Shown here piece after piece: positions 8,776 through 18,882 of a stretch of 24,996 nt of DNA; the first letter of the stretch is position 1; the number at the start of each line of letters is the position of its first letter. This stretch comes from Gnetum montanum. Its lineage: Eukaryota; Streptophyta; Gnetopsida; Gnetales; Gnetaceae. Below the pieces are notes generated by a model. The model saw nothing but the letters and a program-made list of their open reading frames with translations, was not told the origin of the DNA and ran no database searches. The stretch covers positions 471,950 through 496,945 of the forward strand of contig MNCI01000614.1 of NCBI GenBank assembly GCA_015680685.1, given 5' to 3'. The translations under genes were made by a program, and so were the position numbers.

Positions 8776-10098
8776 AGTTGGTCAAGCATGGCATTAGGTT
8801 TCTAGTTATACTTGAAACAGTTAAAAATTTGTGAAATTAGTTTATCTAAATAGGATATAGATCCTCTTGGCAAGACACATTACTAGTCAAGTGAGTTTTC
8901 CATTAAATACATAGGGAAGATTCACATAATAGTATGTGACCACACCTGAAATAGCAAACACTTGAAGTAAAAGTTAACCATGTGAGCATTTGAATCATCT
9001 TCGCCATTGTATTTGGTGAACTATGGCATAGGAATACTAGGGGAAAGAGTTAGTAATGGGATTGTAGGACTAATGAGATCATCTTAGTACATCTCCATTA
9101 TCTTCATAGTCTAGGACATTGAGACCTTAAGTTTCCTTAACTTTTTAATCAAGTCCTAGATCATTTGGAAAGAATGATCCAGAACTTGAGTTACCACTAT
9201 CTATTTTGGGGTTTGGACAAAGGGATAAGGCATCCATTGTGATTCTTGTGGTCTTGCTATTAGTTTTAGAATGAAAGGAAGTGGTTCTTTCATGGTCATA
9301 GTTTGTGGTCCAAATAGGAAGAAAGAAATTTGTGCTAATATTTGAGGCACAAACAAGATAAATGGGGTATGCGACTCTTGAGTTGCATGGGATCTCATGG
9401 TAGTTTCACATGTGTAGTAGAGGGGTTAGTAGTAGTAACAAGCACAGATAATGATTGCCTAGTCTAAGGCTATGTAGTAAATGACATGGAAAAATGAAAA
9501 GGTCATAGGTTGTAACACTAAGTATTCTTGGTGTGAGGCTAATATGGGGGTAAGATCAATAGTATTAAAGGAGGGGGCAAAAGGTGATGACATTATGGCC
9601 ATGAAGAACATGAAGGCATTAGAGAAAGAATCAATGGACTTGGGGGTTTCTTATTGGAACAACCCTCCTAGGATGTTTTTTGACTTAGATTCTACCCTAA
9701 AATCATCCTCCTATTCTTATTACTCCTCCAAGATGTGCTTTTCGTCCTCCTTCCATCTTAATCAGTTGGGATAAAATGCTAGCATAGACATTGTTAAGGA
9801 ATATTTGGTCATACTAGTAAGGGACATACTCCTTCCCACCCCAATGTATGAGCTCAAACTCCCTTTTGACTTCTACTTGCAAATGTCGAATCAAAATCCT
9901 AGCCTACATCTTGGCACAAATGTAGTTGTATCAGTCTTCATTTATGACTGAGAGGTCAAGACTTTTTCTACTAATCCTTAAAGACTATCTACACTCTATG
10001 ATAGTAGGGTCCTTGGGGTTGTAGACCCTCATAGCTTGCTAGCTAGACCACCTGTCAGTAAATGTGAAATACATCTTGGTCAATTTTTGGAAAGACAT
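8776..10098 (-). pseudogene. gag: E3 gag remnant, truncated by E1
   Basis: Read on the minus strand from ATG at 10098 (MSFQKLTKMYF), it aligns with E2 gag: CR-stop-SLRI against ARQSLRI, and GGKEYVP against NGKEFVP. At 9125-8776 it has PTIPLLTLSPSIPMP, FTKYNGEDDSNAH, LLFQVWSHTIM, SISYLDKLI and NAMLDQL, matching E2's PTIPTLVLPPGMSLP, FTKYDGKGDPDTH, LLFQQW, SISTLEELL and ETMPDQL. Many in-frame stops are present. The homology breaks in the middle of the capsid-like domain at 8776, exactly at the end of the E1 LTR. Gag forms the particle shell; this is a dead fragment. The + strand open frame at 9481-9774 is antisense to it. Confidence 0.85.
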
Positions 10099-10409
10099 GT
10101 TGAAAGGAAATTGAAAGATAGTAGAAGATGGTTGCTAAAAGTTTAAAACTGAGGAAGAAATCCTAAAACAAAATGCTAGAAAATGGAATCCAACAAACAA
10201 AATCCAAAAAATAAAATCTTGAGAATGGAATCCACAAAAATGAAATGCCACTAAACGTACAAGGCTAAATAGAATTGGTGTTGCAATAGATAGAAAATAT
10301 GCAGCAAAACCCAATGGAATGGATTTTAATAGGCAACACTAATTTTGTAGGTATAACAAAAGGACAGAAACAACTAAAATGTATTTATGGCCAAGAATTT
10401 GAATGGAGG
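10099..10409 (-). other. E3 5' leader
   Basis: Untranslated stretch between the primer-binding site and gag. It has imperfect TGGATTCCATT and GGATTT repeats near 10200-10140, but no equivalent of the E2 leader repeats. Confidence 0.6.
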
Positions 10410-10426
10410 CCCTCCCTCTAGCATCA
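10410..10426 (-). promoter_or_regulatory. E3 primer-binding site, tRNA-Asn type
   Basis: The minus strand reads TGATGCTAGAGGGAGGG. The complement of the 3' end of plant tRNA-Asn(GUU) is TGGCGCTAGAAGGAGGG. The three differences are all transitions, two at the GGCG end. The E2 site is similarly decayed. Confidence 0.7.
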
Positions 10427-11188
10427 AAAAACTATTATTGGTGCTAGCAATATCCCTTGCTAAAATGGCAGAAACTAAAAGATTTGAGTGCCCAAATAGT
10501 CTTAATCTTGAATCCCAAGGGCCTTCGAAAAAATTGGATTCAAGGTGCCCTAGATGGTCTTTTCGATCACCTAAGGAGTTAGAACATGTGAAATGGAAAT
10601 GGTTGTGAAAACATAGACATATTCATAGACAAATTCATAGATGAAAAAAAAATGTAGATATATTTGGTCAAATAAAAATGGAAATAGAATTGCAATTATA
10701 AAAATAGATGAAAAAATGGAACCAAAAACCAAAAATTACACAACATGAACTACCAAATTTTATATAAAAATATAAAAAGAAATGGGTTCATGATGTACAA
10801 GTGTGTGCCTAGGGGCAGAGGAAGTTGCTTGTGAAAGCTTGAAGTCCATTAGGGAAGGCTACCTCCACAATCTAATTTTTTTCTAGCATTAGTTTTCTAC
10901 TACTTTCCCTTAGTTTACACAAAATATAAAAAATTGAAATGGAATTAGTCTTGCATGTTTGAACTAATGGAAACCATGTGGAAGTCTTTGTGCCCAGTGT
11001 AGTCCTAATTTATACTATCAAATGACACTCCTAGATGAGGTTGCAATGGTTGTGATGGATTATGATGGCTGGAAATGGAAAATGGTATTACTGCAAATAG
11101 TTGAGAAGAAAGATGTCAAGTGCTCAGAATTGCTACATGGGATGCAAAAATTCCAAAGTTTGAAACCTAAAATGATGTTAAGGTTGGT

Positions 11189-11196
11189 TATTTATA
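11189..11196 (-). promoter_or_regulatory. TATA box of E3 LTR
   Basis: TATAAATA on the minus strand, preceded by CCTAACCC as in the E1 LTR (CCCTAGCCC). Confidence 0.7.
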
Positions 11197-11284
11197 GGGT
11201 TAGGATTGCCATTTTTGGATTTGTAGTTGATTGCCATTGATTGCTAAAAAATTATTGTTGATTGTGGGTTTACAATAGTCACTA

Positions 11285-11475
11285 TTTCTACCATAGTTGA
11301 TTAACTATTGTTAGCATAGTCTACTCAATATAGTTTGCTAGCTAGTGTCAGTGTAGTCCATTAACTACTTTAGAATAAACTACCTAGTGTAGTATACTAA
11401 CTACTATTAACATAGTCCACTTAGCATAGTCTGCTAACTACTATCAATGTTGTCTACTAACTACTACCAGCGTAG
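11285..11475. repeat. U3 minisatellite of mixed 23-bp and 14-bp units
   Basis: 23-bp units such as GTCTGCTAACTACTATCAATG alternate with 14-bp units such as GTCCACTTAGCATA. About eight pieces are seen. They share CATAGTCC/GGACTATG wording with the large array further right. Confidence 0.65.
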
Positions 11476-12085
11476 TTACCAGTCATGGTAAATCTGAAAT
11501 GGAATACACTAATAAAGCCCATCTATTTACTATAAATAGAAAATAGGCTTTTGTGACTATGCTAAAGGTGCTAAAAACTGAAACAATGATTTGGAACTAC
11601 AAAAATGATGTGATCCATTGGAAAGTGGTTTGCCTAGTGGTGAATACTATCTATGTTGGTCATTGTTGACTTGGAATGACTATGCTAGGTGTTGTTGGAA
11701 AACTAGAAATTCCAACAATCCCACCATTTCACTTCCATTGGGTCCTATTGGTGACTACATTGGTTGTAGCCATTGTGACTACTAGAAGTGTAGTTCCAAT
11801 GACTACTAAAAATGGCTCCAACGTAATTAGAGGTATACCCCTACAAAAAACCATGAAAATGCTAGTTTTGACCATTCCAAAGGCATTCTTAGCCTGCCCA
11901 AGCCTAGATATGGGTATGGGATACCTATTTCTAGTTGGAAATTAAGGAAATAACAAATTTTGAAGCATTTTTTGGTTCTAAAATGTTGAAGTATGCAAGA
12001 TTATAGCTCTTGGTCTACATATCTCCCATTTTCAATGAATCCTTGCTCCAAGTTGGAAAATGAAGGTTGTAAAATGAAATTTTAA

Positions 12086-12162
12086 TGGTGTTTCATTGGA
12101 CCTTCTTTATTGATGTCTAGAGGATTGATCCAAGAGACAATGATAAAGAATACAAAACACCA
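12086..12162 (-). repeat. 77-bp motif with inverted ends near LTR start (E3)
   Basis: The ends TGGTGTTTCAT and AAAACACCA bound exactly 77 bp, as in the copy at 6848-6924. Internal words TCTCTTGG and AACAAAGAGG or AATAAAGAAGG match when read on the minus strand. Confidence 0.75.
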
Positions 12163-12179
12163 CTACAGGTCCATCACCA

Positions 12180-12192
12180 ATGTTCCCCCTCC
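12180..12192 (-). other. Polypurine tract next to E3 LTR
   Basis: The minus strand reads GGAGGGGGAACAT immediately before the LTR start TGGTGATGG. Such a tract primes plus-strand DNA synthesis and lies at the 3' end of an internal region. Its presence here means the LTR also served, or derives from, a 3' LTR. Confidence 0.7.
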
Positions 12193-12866
12193 ATGCTTAA
12201 TCTACAAGTGTTGAATCATGCCCAAGAGTACTTGTGATGATGAAAGAAGGTTATGATAAAGAAATGGTAAAGAGCTCATAAGAAAATGGTTATGAGGGCT
12301 AATGATGCATTCCAACTATTGACACCATGGATATGGCATCACACTAACATGTAGGTTAAGCAAGTGACCTAACCATGGCCATCACGCCAAAACCCATTTT
12401 TGCACAAGTGAACAAAAACAATCATAATACCCAAACCATTTATCTGAATTCAATGATTCAAGATTTTTGCAAATCGTTGAATCATAAACTAAAAGTATAT
12501 AGTAATAAAAGTTAAAATTTCTTAATATTTCACTATTAAAATATACAAAACTTAGTCAAAATGGCATTATAATAGAAAACCCACTTGATGTAGCATGACA
12601 AAAACACTCATAGAAAATTATTTGTTATGCGAAATTGATTGGTTTGAAAATATTGTTGATTAAAAAATAGTAGGAAGAAACCTCATAGCCTTAGAGAAAT
12701 TAAAAACCCAACAATTTTCTTGGAGAAAAATCTAAAAGTGACGTTGCTTCTTTGGGTGGTAAAAGCAAAAAACCCATGAAATTCATGGAAAAAGCATTTA
12801 AACTTCAATGTGACCAAAACCATAAGCCTAAGTAACATCAAAAAAAATAAACATGGCCTAAATATA
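12193..12866 (-). other. Minus-oriented 3' untranslated region, no gene seen
   Basis: The first ~170 bp resemble E1's 3' end (6650-6827) in the same element orientation. The remainder is A/T-rich on both strands with no coding similarity. Confidence 0.5.
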
Positions 12867-13178
12867 CTATGGGATTTTTATGCAATTTAAAAATAACAAA
12901 TATACAAGCATAGATATAAACAATAGAATAGAAACAAAAAAATAGAAAACAAAATAGAATAGAAAACTAGTGAGAATGATGTACCTGGGAAATACTATGG
13001 TGGAATCTTCTCCAATACTTACACATGGTAGATGTGATAAGGTTTCAACATTGGCATCCACCTCCTCCAACACAAGGTTCTTCATAGCTCTAGTCTTCTT
13101 TTCCATGATGCCAAGAGAGTATGAGAAACATAGAAAATCCCTATTTTTGGAGAGACTACGCTGGCAGTATTGCAACAA
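12867..13178 (-). CDS. Unrecognised small ORF, possibly spliced
   Basis: A 103-codon open frame on the minus strand. An internal Met at 13106 (MEKKTRAMKN) gives 80 residues: a basic start, an acidic middle (LEEVDANVETL), and a hydrophobic Phe/Leu/Ile tail after PRYIILT. That tail starts right at CCCAG|GTACAT (12985/12984), a good 5' splice site, and is encoded by a T-rich, intron-like run, so the real coding part may end at FPR. A TATAAATACC box lies upstream at about 13419-13410. A similar but broken unit lies at 1210-938. It could be an extra ORF of a Tat element or chance. Function unknown. Confidence 0.3.
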   Translation of the reverse strand: MLQYCQRSLSKNRDFLCFSYSLGIMEKKTRAMKNLVLEEVDANVETLSHLPCVSIGEDSTIVFPRYIILTSFLFYFVFYFFVSILLFISMLVYLLFLNCIKIP

Positions 13179-13490
13179 TGGATGGACTATGCTAGCAATA
13201 GTCCTCTAATGGCTACTACTATGCTAGGTAGGGTAGTAGAAAACAATAATGTAGGAAGAGCTCTTTAACTTAGGTCTAGTGGTTATGAAATTGAAAACAA
13301 CAATGTTTCTTCTAAGTTTTTTTTTAAAAATTTATACCAATCCAAACCTAGCACCCAAGTGGAAACCCTAGTTTTTTTTTTAACTATTCCAAAAAATGGA
13401 AACTAGGACTACGATGGGGTATTTATAAGATTTTTTGAAAAAAGTTTCTATTTTTGGCTAGACCCCACACTATACTTTCCCAAGAATAAC
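13179..13490. other. Array margin with TATA-like box
   Basis: Scattered array-type words (GACTACGCTGG at 13154, GGACTATGCTAG at 13184, GGACTACGATGG at 13406) occur here without the full unit. The minus strand has TATAAATACC near 13419. Confidence 0.45.
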
Positions 13491-16400
13491 ACAAAAATCC
13501 ATGACTACACTGGGAAAAGTGGACTTCTAGATGGACTATGCTAGAGTTAACACTTCAAGAAGCCATGAACAGCTCACACTTCCATTTCACATCCATCCTA
13601 TCTCTCCAAAACCTAATTTGGATGCTCTGAAATCCAAAATATGGTGAAATATGAAAGGTCTCATGATTGCACTAATAGGGGATCAAGGACTACGTTGGGC
13701 TAGCATAGTCCCAAATACTGCTAGCATAGTCCATGATGGGATGGACTTTTAGAGGTCCATCCAACCTCTAAAAGCCTTCAAAACAATCATCCAACCTTAC
13801 CAAACCTTGTCTAGAACCCTTAATAGCATTGGGACTTGATTGAAGGCAATTCAACTATGAGAAAAATCAAGCTTCTTCACTAACTACATTGAGGGAAGTG
13901 AAGGACTATGCTAGGCAAGCATAGTCCTAGCCACTACCTAGCATAGTCCAACATCATACCTTGCATCTTACAACTCCAAGCAACTAATCCAATCCATTCA
14001 ACCCTCAATTAACCTTAAATCAACATACTATTTTCCCAAACCCTATTTTGAGCCTCCAACATGCTTGAGACATGGTCGACGATCGTAGATGATGTCACTT
14101 TTTCCTTTTTCATCATGACTACATTAGGGAGAACTAGGGACTATGCTAAGCCAACATAGTCCCAAGATTCCATAGACAATAGACACCATACTAACCCTTA
14201 CACACCTCCAAATTTACCTTTTTAAGCCTCCACACCCTGCCAAGACCCCTAGCAACCCCAAACTAATAGTCAATCAATCAAAAACCTTAAGAAAATCAAC
14301 AAAACTATGTTCCCACATGGGATTATGCTAGGAACTAGAAGTATTACATAGTGCTATCATAGTCCCAGTGACTAGCCAATGTAGTCCACTCAAAAGACCA
14401 AAAAAAAACTCATCATTTATGAACTACAACTAAGCTTCCAACAACACTAGAGCATAAAACTTGATCAACTCTCACTACTTCCTCCACTTATGGCATTGGG
14501 ACATGGACTACACTAAGCTAATGTAGTCCCTACCTAGGGTCTAGCATTGTCCCATTGAGGCTACCATGAAATACCAAAAAACCATGAAACTTGACTCCTG
14601 TAAGCCCCAAAATCCTAAATTAGGCCTATTTAACCATGAATCCTACTCTTCAACCACATTTTGATAGTTTTTACGAAGACTATGATAAGAGGGAAAGGGG
14701 ACTACACTAGGCTAGCGTACTCCCTATCCAAGGCCTAGAATAGTCCCATGGAAGTTGTCCAAACACACCAAAAATCATGAGATTTGACTTTGACAAAACT
14801 CCAATATCCAATCTGAGCCAATTTCACTCCAAAAACTTGCATTTTCTACCAATTCCAATTATCCTATACTGACTATGCTAGATTGAACTTGGACTACATT
14901 GGGCTAATGTAGTCCCCTCTAAAGCCCAATGTTTCCTCTAAAAATTGATGTAAAATTGTTAAGAAAGACCTAAAACTACCTTCAATCAACCCTAAAGCCT
15001 TGTCCCAACCAATTTAGTGTTAAATCAGACCATCTTTCATTCTTTCTTACCACCCCAAACTAGACTACATTGGATGAAGATGGGAACTACACTAGGTCAG
15101 GATAGTTTCTTCCCATGGCTAGTGTAGTCCCTTCAAAACTATGCAAGAACCATTACAAATGACCTAAGACTCATGTTAACAAGCCTGGGAAGCCTGCCCA
15201 AGCCTCTGTGACCTCTAAAATAGCATTTTTTCATAATTTTAATAACAACCACTTGACTACACTAGAGGAAGAAGAGGACTACACTAGGCCAGCATAGTTC
15301 ATGCTTGGACCTAGTGTAGTTCTTATCAAGTTGATAGAATCCATTAGAAACCATGAAAATTAACCTCTAGAAAATGCTAGAACTTCACTCAGAGCTATCT
15401 GCTAGTAGATCTTGCAATTTTTCATCATTCTAACCACTACAAACTTGGACTACACTAGGGAAGAAGGAGATTATGCTGGGCTAGCATAGTTCCTCTTCAT
15501 GGTGGCATAGTCTTGTTCAAAAATTATAAAAATTATCAAAGACTTCTCATATCGACACCTAAGAATCCTATAATGCCATTTGAAGTTTCTTCATCATAGA
15601 ACCCATAATTTTTTCAATGATTTTAACCTTCTAGATTGAGCCCATGTTGAAGGAAAATAGGACTACATTGGGCCAGCATAGTCCCTCTCTAGGCCCATCA
15701 TAGTCCTTCAAAATTGATGGAATTTATCAAAAATGAATACAACTACTATAAAAAAACCTTGTCCAAGCCCATGTAGCTTCAAAACCTTGTTTCTTACCAT
15801 TTCTAGTCAATTCCACCATGACTACATTGAAGTAGAGTGAGCACTATGCTAGGCTAGTTTAGTCCCTCTCTAGGCCTAGCATAGTACCTCAAAATTACAT
15901 GAAAAATTTGCCAAATTTCCCCAAGTTCATAGCAAAAGGCCCCAAAACCTTGCCAAAACTTCCATCAACCATTTGAATTCCCATTAATCACTCCAAGCTT
16001 GAATTACATTGGAAAGAGATAGGACTATGCTAGGCCAATGTAGTCCTAGCCTAGGTTTAACATAGTCCACATTTTGACTCCCAAAACAAGCCAAATAAAA
16101 CCTAGAAAACACCTCTGTTGACTACAGAACCTTCCCAAAACACAATAAGACTCCTAAACCTTTCATTTGAGTTGAAATACATCATTTCTAGACTTCTACA
16201 TCATGACTATACTAAGGAGGAACTGCAACTATATTGGGCAAATGTAGTCCCTTCCAATCCATAGAGTAGTCCACATTGAACTACATAAGATGAATTAAAA
16301 AACATCAAATCCCCTCTTGATGAAACCTACAGCATCATTGGATCCTATCTAGTAATGGGGCCTAATGTTTCTCATCATTTCACACCCTTGCAATCTTACT

Positions 16401-17430
16401 ATGCAAAGAATGAGTTGGGACTATGCTAGGCCAACATAGTCCACTTCCAAGGCCAACATAGTCCACTTCTAGGACCAACTTAGTCTCCATATACTTGCCA
16501 AAACATTTTCCCATATTGCTCAAGGTTCCCTTGTATGAGTCCTAGGGATTACTGGAGTTAATTTTGATTGAAAAACTTGCTTGTTTCATATTTTTCTAAA
16601 CTCACTATGCTAACAAGAGGTTAGGACTATGCTAGGCTAGTGTAGCCTCTATCCAAGCCTAGCGTAGTCCACTTTAGACACTCCAAAAATCATCAAAAAT
16701 ATCTTAGAACTCATATTTTTGAAGTCTTGGAACACTACTAGAGTTGATTTAAACACTAAAACTCAATTTCTACAACTCTAGGAATGCAAGTACATTGAAG
16801 AGGACTAGGACTATGTTAGGCCAACATAGTCACTACCCAAGCCCAACATAGTCCATTCCAAGATAGTCAAAATACCTCTAGAACTACCAAAATCAACTCC
16901 AAAAAGATTTAGAACCTAACTAGAGCATGCCTAGACCCTGGAACTTTGGGAAATGAGCCAAAATCCACTCTTGCTCAACCTTTTCTCATCTAGAATCCTT
17001 AATTACACTGGGTATGGCATGCCTAGTGTAGTCCCGTGGTATCTATCCATCCAAGATGCAAACAAGCATAAAAATTATCAATTTCTACACTAAAACCATT
17101 GCTAGTGATACTAGTGATCCTAGAAGCCCATTAGGATAGTCAATCAAGTCACAAAACTGACCAAAATCCATTTTCCTAACTATACTATGTTGAGGAAGCT
17201 AGAGACTACACTACAGCAGCGTAGTCTTTCTTGGAAGGGAAAATGTAGCAACAAAATCTAGCAATAAACAACTTAGAATGATTTAAAATTTAACTAGGGT
17301 GACCGTAACCTTATCCCCATGGCTCCCAAGTGCATATTTCACTTTCTTTCAGCCTTGGAAACCTAATAACCTTAGTCATTTCTTGTGACTACATTGGAGC
17401 ATGCTAGCCTGTGTGGTCACCTCTTAGAAG
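13491..17430. repeat. Array of ~20 diverged ~191-bp units with nested palindromes
   Basis: The core palindrome, left arm GGACTATGCTAGG and right arm CCAGCATAGTCC, starts at about 13533, 13686, 13903, 14138, 14320, 14505, 14699, 14891, 15083, 15276, 15466, 15660, 15841, 16022, 16226, 16417, 16624, 16808, 17007 and 17204. From 14138 on, steps run 181-207 bp, averaging about 191. Each unit has an outer left arm (GACTACATTGG), the core palindrome, a second right arm (CCTAGCATAGTCC), then a non-palindromic part with words such as AAAACCTTGCCCAAGCC and CATCATTTC. The DNA on its left belongs to a minus-oriented 3' region. No coding frame runs through it. Known Tat 3' untranslated regions are rich in tandem repeats; this could be an expanded one. 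Confidence 0.85.
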
Positions 17431-17700
17431 AAGATTTTTAGGCTTTTGGAAAGCCAAAATGATGTCAAAAGGTGCTAATCTTCAATAACTACCTCTTGAG
17501 CTAGCTATTTAGACCATTAAAATCCAAAAAATGATCATACCAAGCCTTGGGATATGCCTTTGAAGGTCAACTATGCTGGAGGTAGTCAAGATTATGTCAA
17601 GATCCAGATTATCAAGATCTTGAGCTTGAGAGTCTTGTCAACCACATAGCCTCAATTTAAAAACCTCTAGAGTGGCCTAAAACCCTTATTAAAACCTTTG
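17431..17700. other. Unassigned stretch between array and pol fragment
   Basis: One further weak array motif (CAACTATGCTGGAGGTAGTC at 17568) and a repetitive TCAAGATC/GATCTTGAG patch (17597-17635). No coding similarity. Confidence 0.4.
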
Positions 17701-18235
17701 ACTTGAGGCTGGTGACATAACTAAAGATTCTCTAACTAAGGTTCCTCTCATAACACAGTGATGAGGAGAAAATCCTTAAACTAAGTCCCTCACTGAAATC
17801 TCAACAAGTTTAAGAAATCACCAAGGTTCTACAATATAACATTAAGACCTTTTCCTAGTCATATGAAGATATGCCAGGCTTAGATCCATGTCTAGTCCAA
17901 GACAACATACTTGATCCTAGCATTAAACTAGTTAAGCAAAAAGAATGCAAGATTAGACCAAACCTAACTTGATAGTTCATGATGAGATCACAAAGCTATA
18001 CTAAGCTAATTTCATTAGATTTGTTGACTATAAAAAATGGGTTTCCAACATGCTTTTAGTCCCTAATAAAAATTAGAGTATCCACATTTGTATTAATTTC
18101 CAAGACCTAAATAAGGTAACCATCAAGAATGATTTTCCTTTTCCTAATATTAACCAACTTATCGATACTACAACTGGACATGCCTTACTGTCCTTTATGG
18201 ATGGGTTGTCAGAATAAAACTAGATTAGGATCAAC
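17701..18235 (+). pseudogene. pol: E4 pol fragment (start of reverse transcriptase)
   Basis: It aligns with E1 from GGTGACATAAC (E1 1819) onward: SYEDMPGLDPCLVQDNI, IKLVKQKECKIRPNL, then RT words in shifting frames (DLNKV, NDFPFPNI, GHALLSFMDGLS). It stops at GATCAAC (18235), where E1 continues with LEH and TPWGTFCY. The E2 LTR begins at the next base, so E2 inserted here and the rest of E4 pol should follow E2 beyond the window. There are numerous stops and frameshifts, more decay than E1. Similarity begins abruptly at 17701. Confidence 0.82.
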
Positions 18236-18511
18236 TGAAACACCCTAAAAATTCAAGGTCATCCTTGCTTCGCTAGGCTCTTGCAGTCTATGCAGCACTA
18301 TGGTAATTCATCAGGAAGAGAATGTTCTGAGTCTAGGCCGAACAGTTTGGAAAATTTTCTACTTTGAGCATGGACAAGTTCTGTACCAACCTACCCTCCC
18401 ACCAAAGTATCCTAAATAGGTGGAAGCCTACTTAGAAATAGTGTGCAGAATCAGCAACAGCATTCTGGATGTGCAAGAAACAGTTCGGCAAGTTTTCTAA
18501 GTCACGAAGCC

Positions 18512-18533
18512 TGCTACGCTATGTAGCGTAGCA
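18512..18533. repeat. Perfect hairpin TGCTACGCTA/TAGCGTAGCA
   Basis: 10-bp arms with a 2-nt TG centre in the E2 U3. CpGs are intact, so this is probably close to the original form of the family's palindrome. Confidence 0.75.
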
Positions 18534-18561
18534 AGCTTAAGAAGATGATGGCGGAATGAAG

Positions 18562-18598
18562 TGCTATGCTACGTGACGTTATACAACGTAGCATAACA
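18562..18598. repeat. Hairpin TGCTATGCTACGT/ACGTAGCATAACA
   Basis: 13-bp arms with one mismatch around an 11-nt loop, in the E2 U3. Confidence 0.7.
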
Positions 18599-18840
18599 AT
18601 GACTTCACTACCCACTCCCCTCACCAAATTTTGAGTTCTAAAGTGATGTCCGTTTCTGTCAGGAAGTGGCGAACCATGTCTACTACTACGCTACGCTGAG
18701 CTACATGGCACAGCAAGGCATAGCAATCTTGTGGAAGAGATAGAAGGTAGTTAGAAAGGCGAAGTCAATGGAGTCCAAAAGACTTGCATCGTAGGAGACA
18801 AGGTTTGCAAATCAGCAAAGATTTTGTGACTAAGTAAAGT

Positions 18841-18882
18841 TGCCATGCTATGCTATGCTATGTAGCATAGCATAGCATAGCA
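18841..18882. repeat. 42-bp near-perfect palindrome of GCTAT/ATAGC units
   Basis: 20-nt arms (18841-18860 and 18863-18882) with one mismatch and a 2-nt centre, made of GCTAT and ATAGC pentamer runs. Confidence 0.8.

Larger units (their letters stand above)
8776..12179 (-). mobile_element. E3: minus-strand relic (LTR, leader, gag)
   Basis: From right to left on the minus strand: LTR (12179 to about 10433), primer-binding site (10426-10410), leader, and gag start at 10098. The gag is cut by the E1 insertion at 8776, so the rest should lie left of the window. Its leader is only about 330 bp against about 990 bp in E2, because it lacks E2's tandem repeat block. Confidence 0.8.
10433..12179 (-). 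repeat. E3 LTR (minus strand)
   Basis: It begins TGGTGATGGACCTG at 12179 and runs to about 10433, just before the primer-binding site. It contains the 77-bp inverted motif (12162-12086), a U3 minisatellite (11475-11285), a TATAAATA box (11196-11189) in the context CCTAACCCTATAAATAACC, and near the end CTAGGGCACC, matching TCAGGGCACC of the E1 and E2 LTRs. It is bordered by a polypurine tract on its U3 side and a primer-binding site on its U5 side. The exact U5 end is uncertain by some 20 bp. Confidence 0.75.

Noticed and set aside
9481-9774. 97-codon + strand open frame
   Set aside because: It lies exactly antisense to the E3 gag remnant, which aligns with E2 gag on the minus strand.
10387-10608. 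73-codon + strand open frame starting MAKNLNGG
   Set aside because: It overlaps the antisense of the E3 primer-binding site, LTR end and leader; no coding similarity.
13491-17430. CRISPR-like reading of the regular repeats
   Set aside because: Repeats are long, diverged throughout and in retrotransposon DNA of a plant; no constant repeat with unique spacers.
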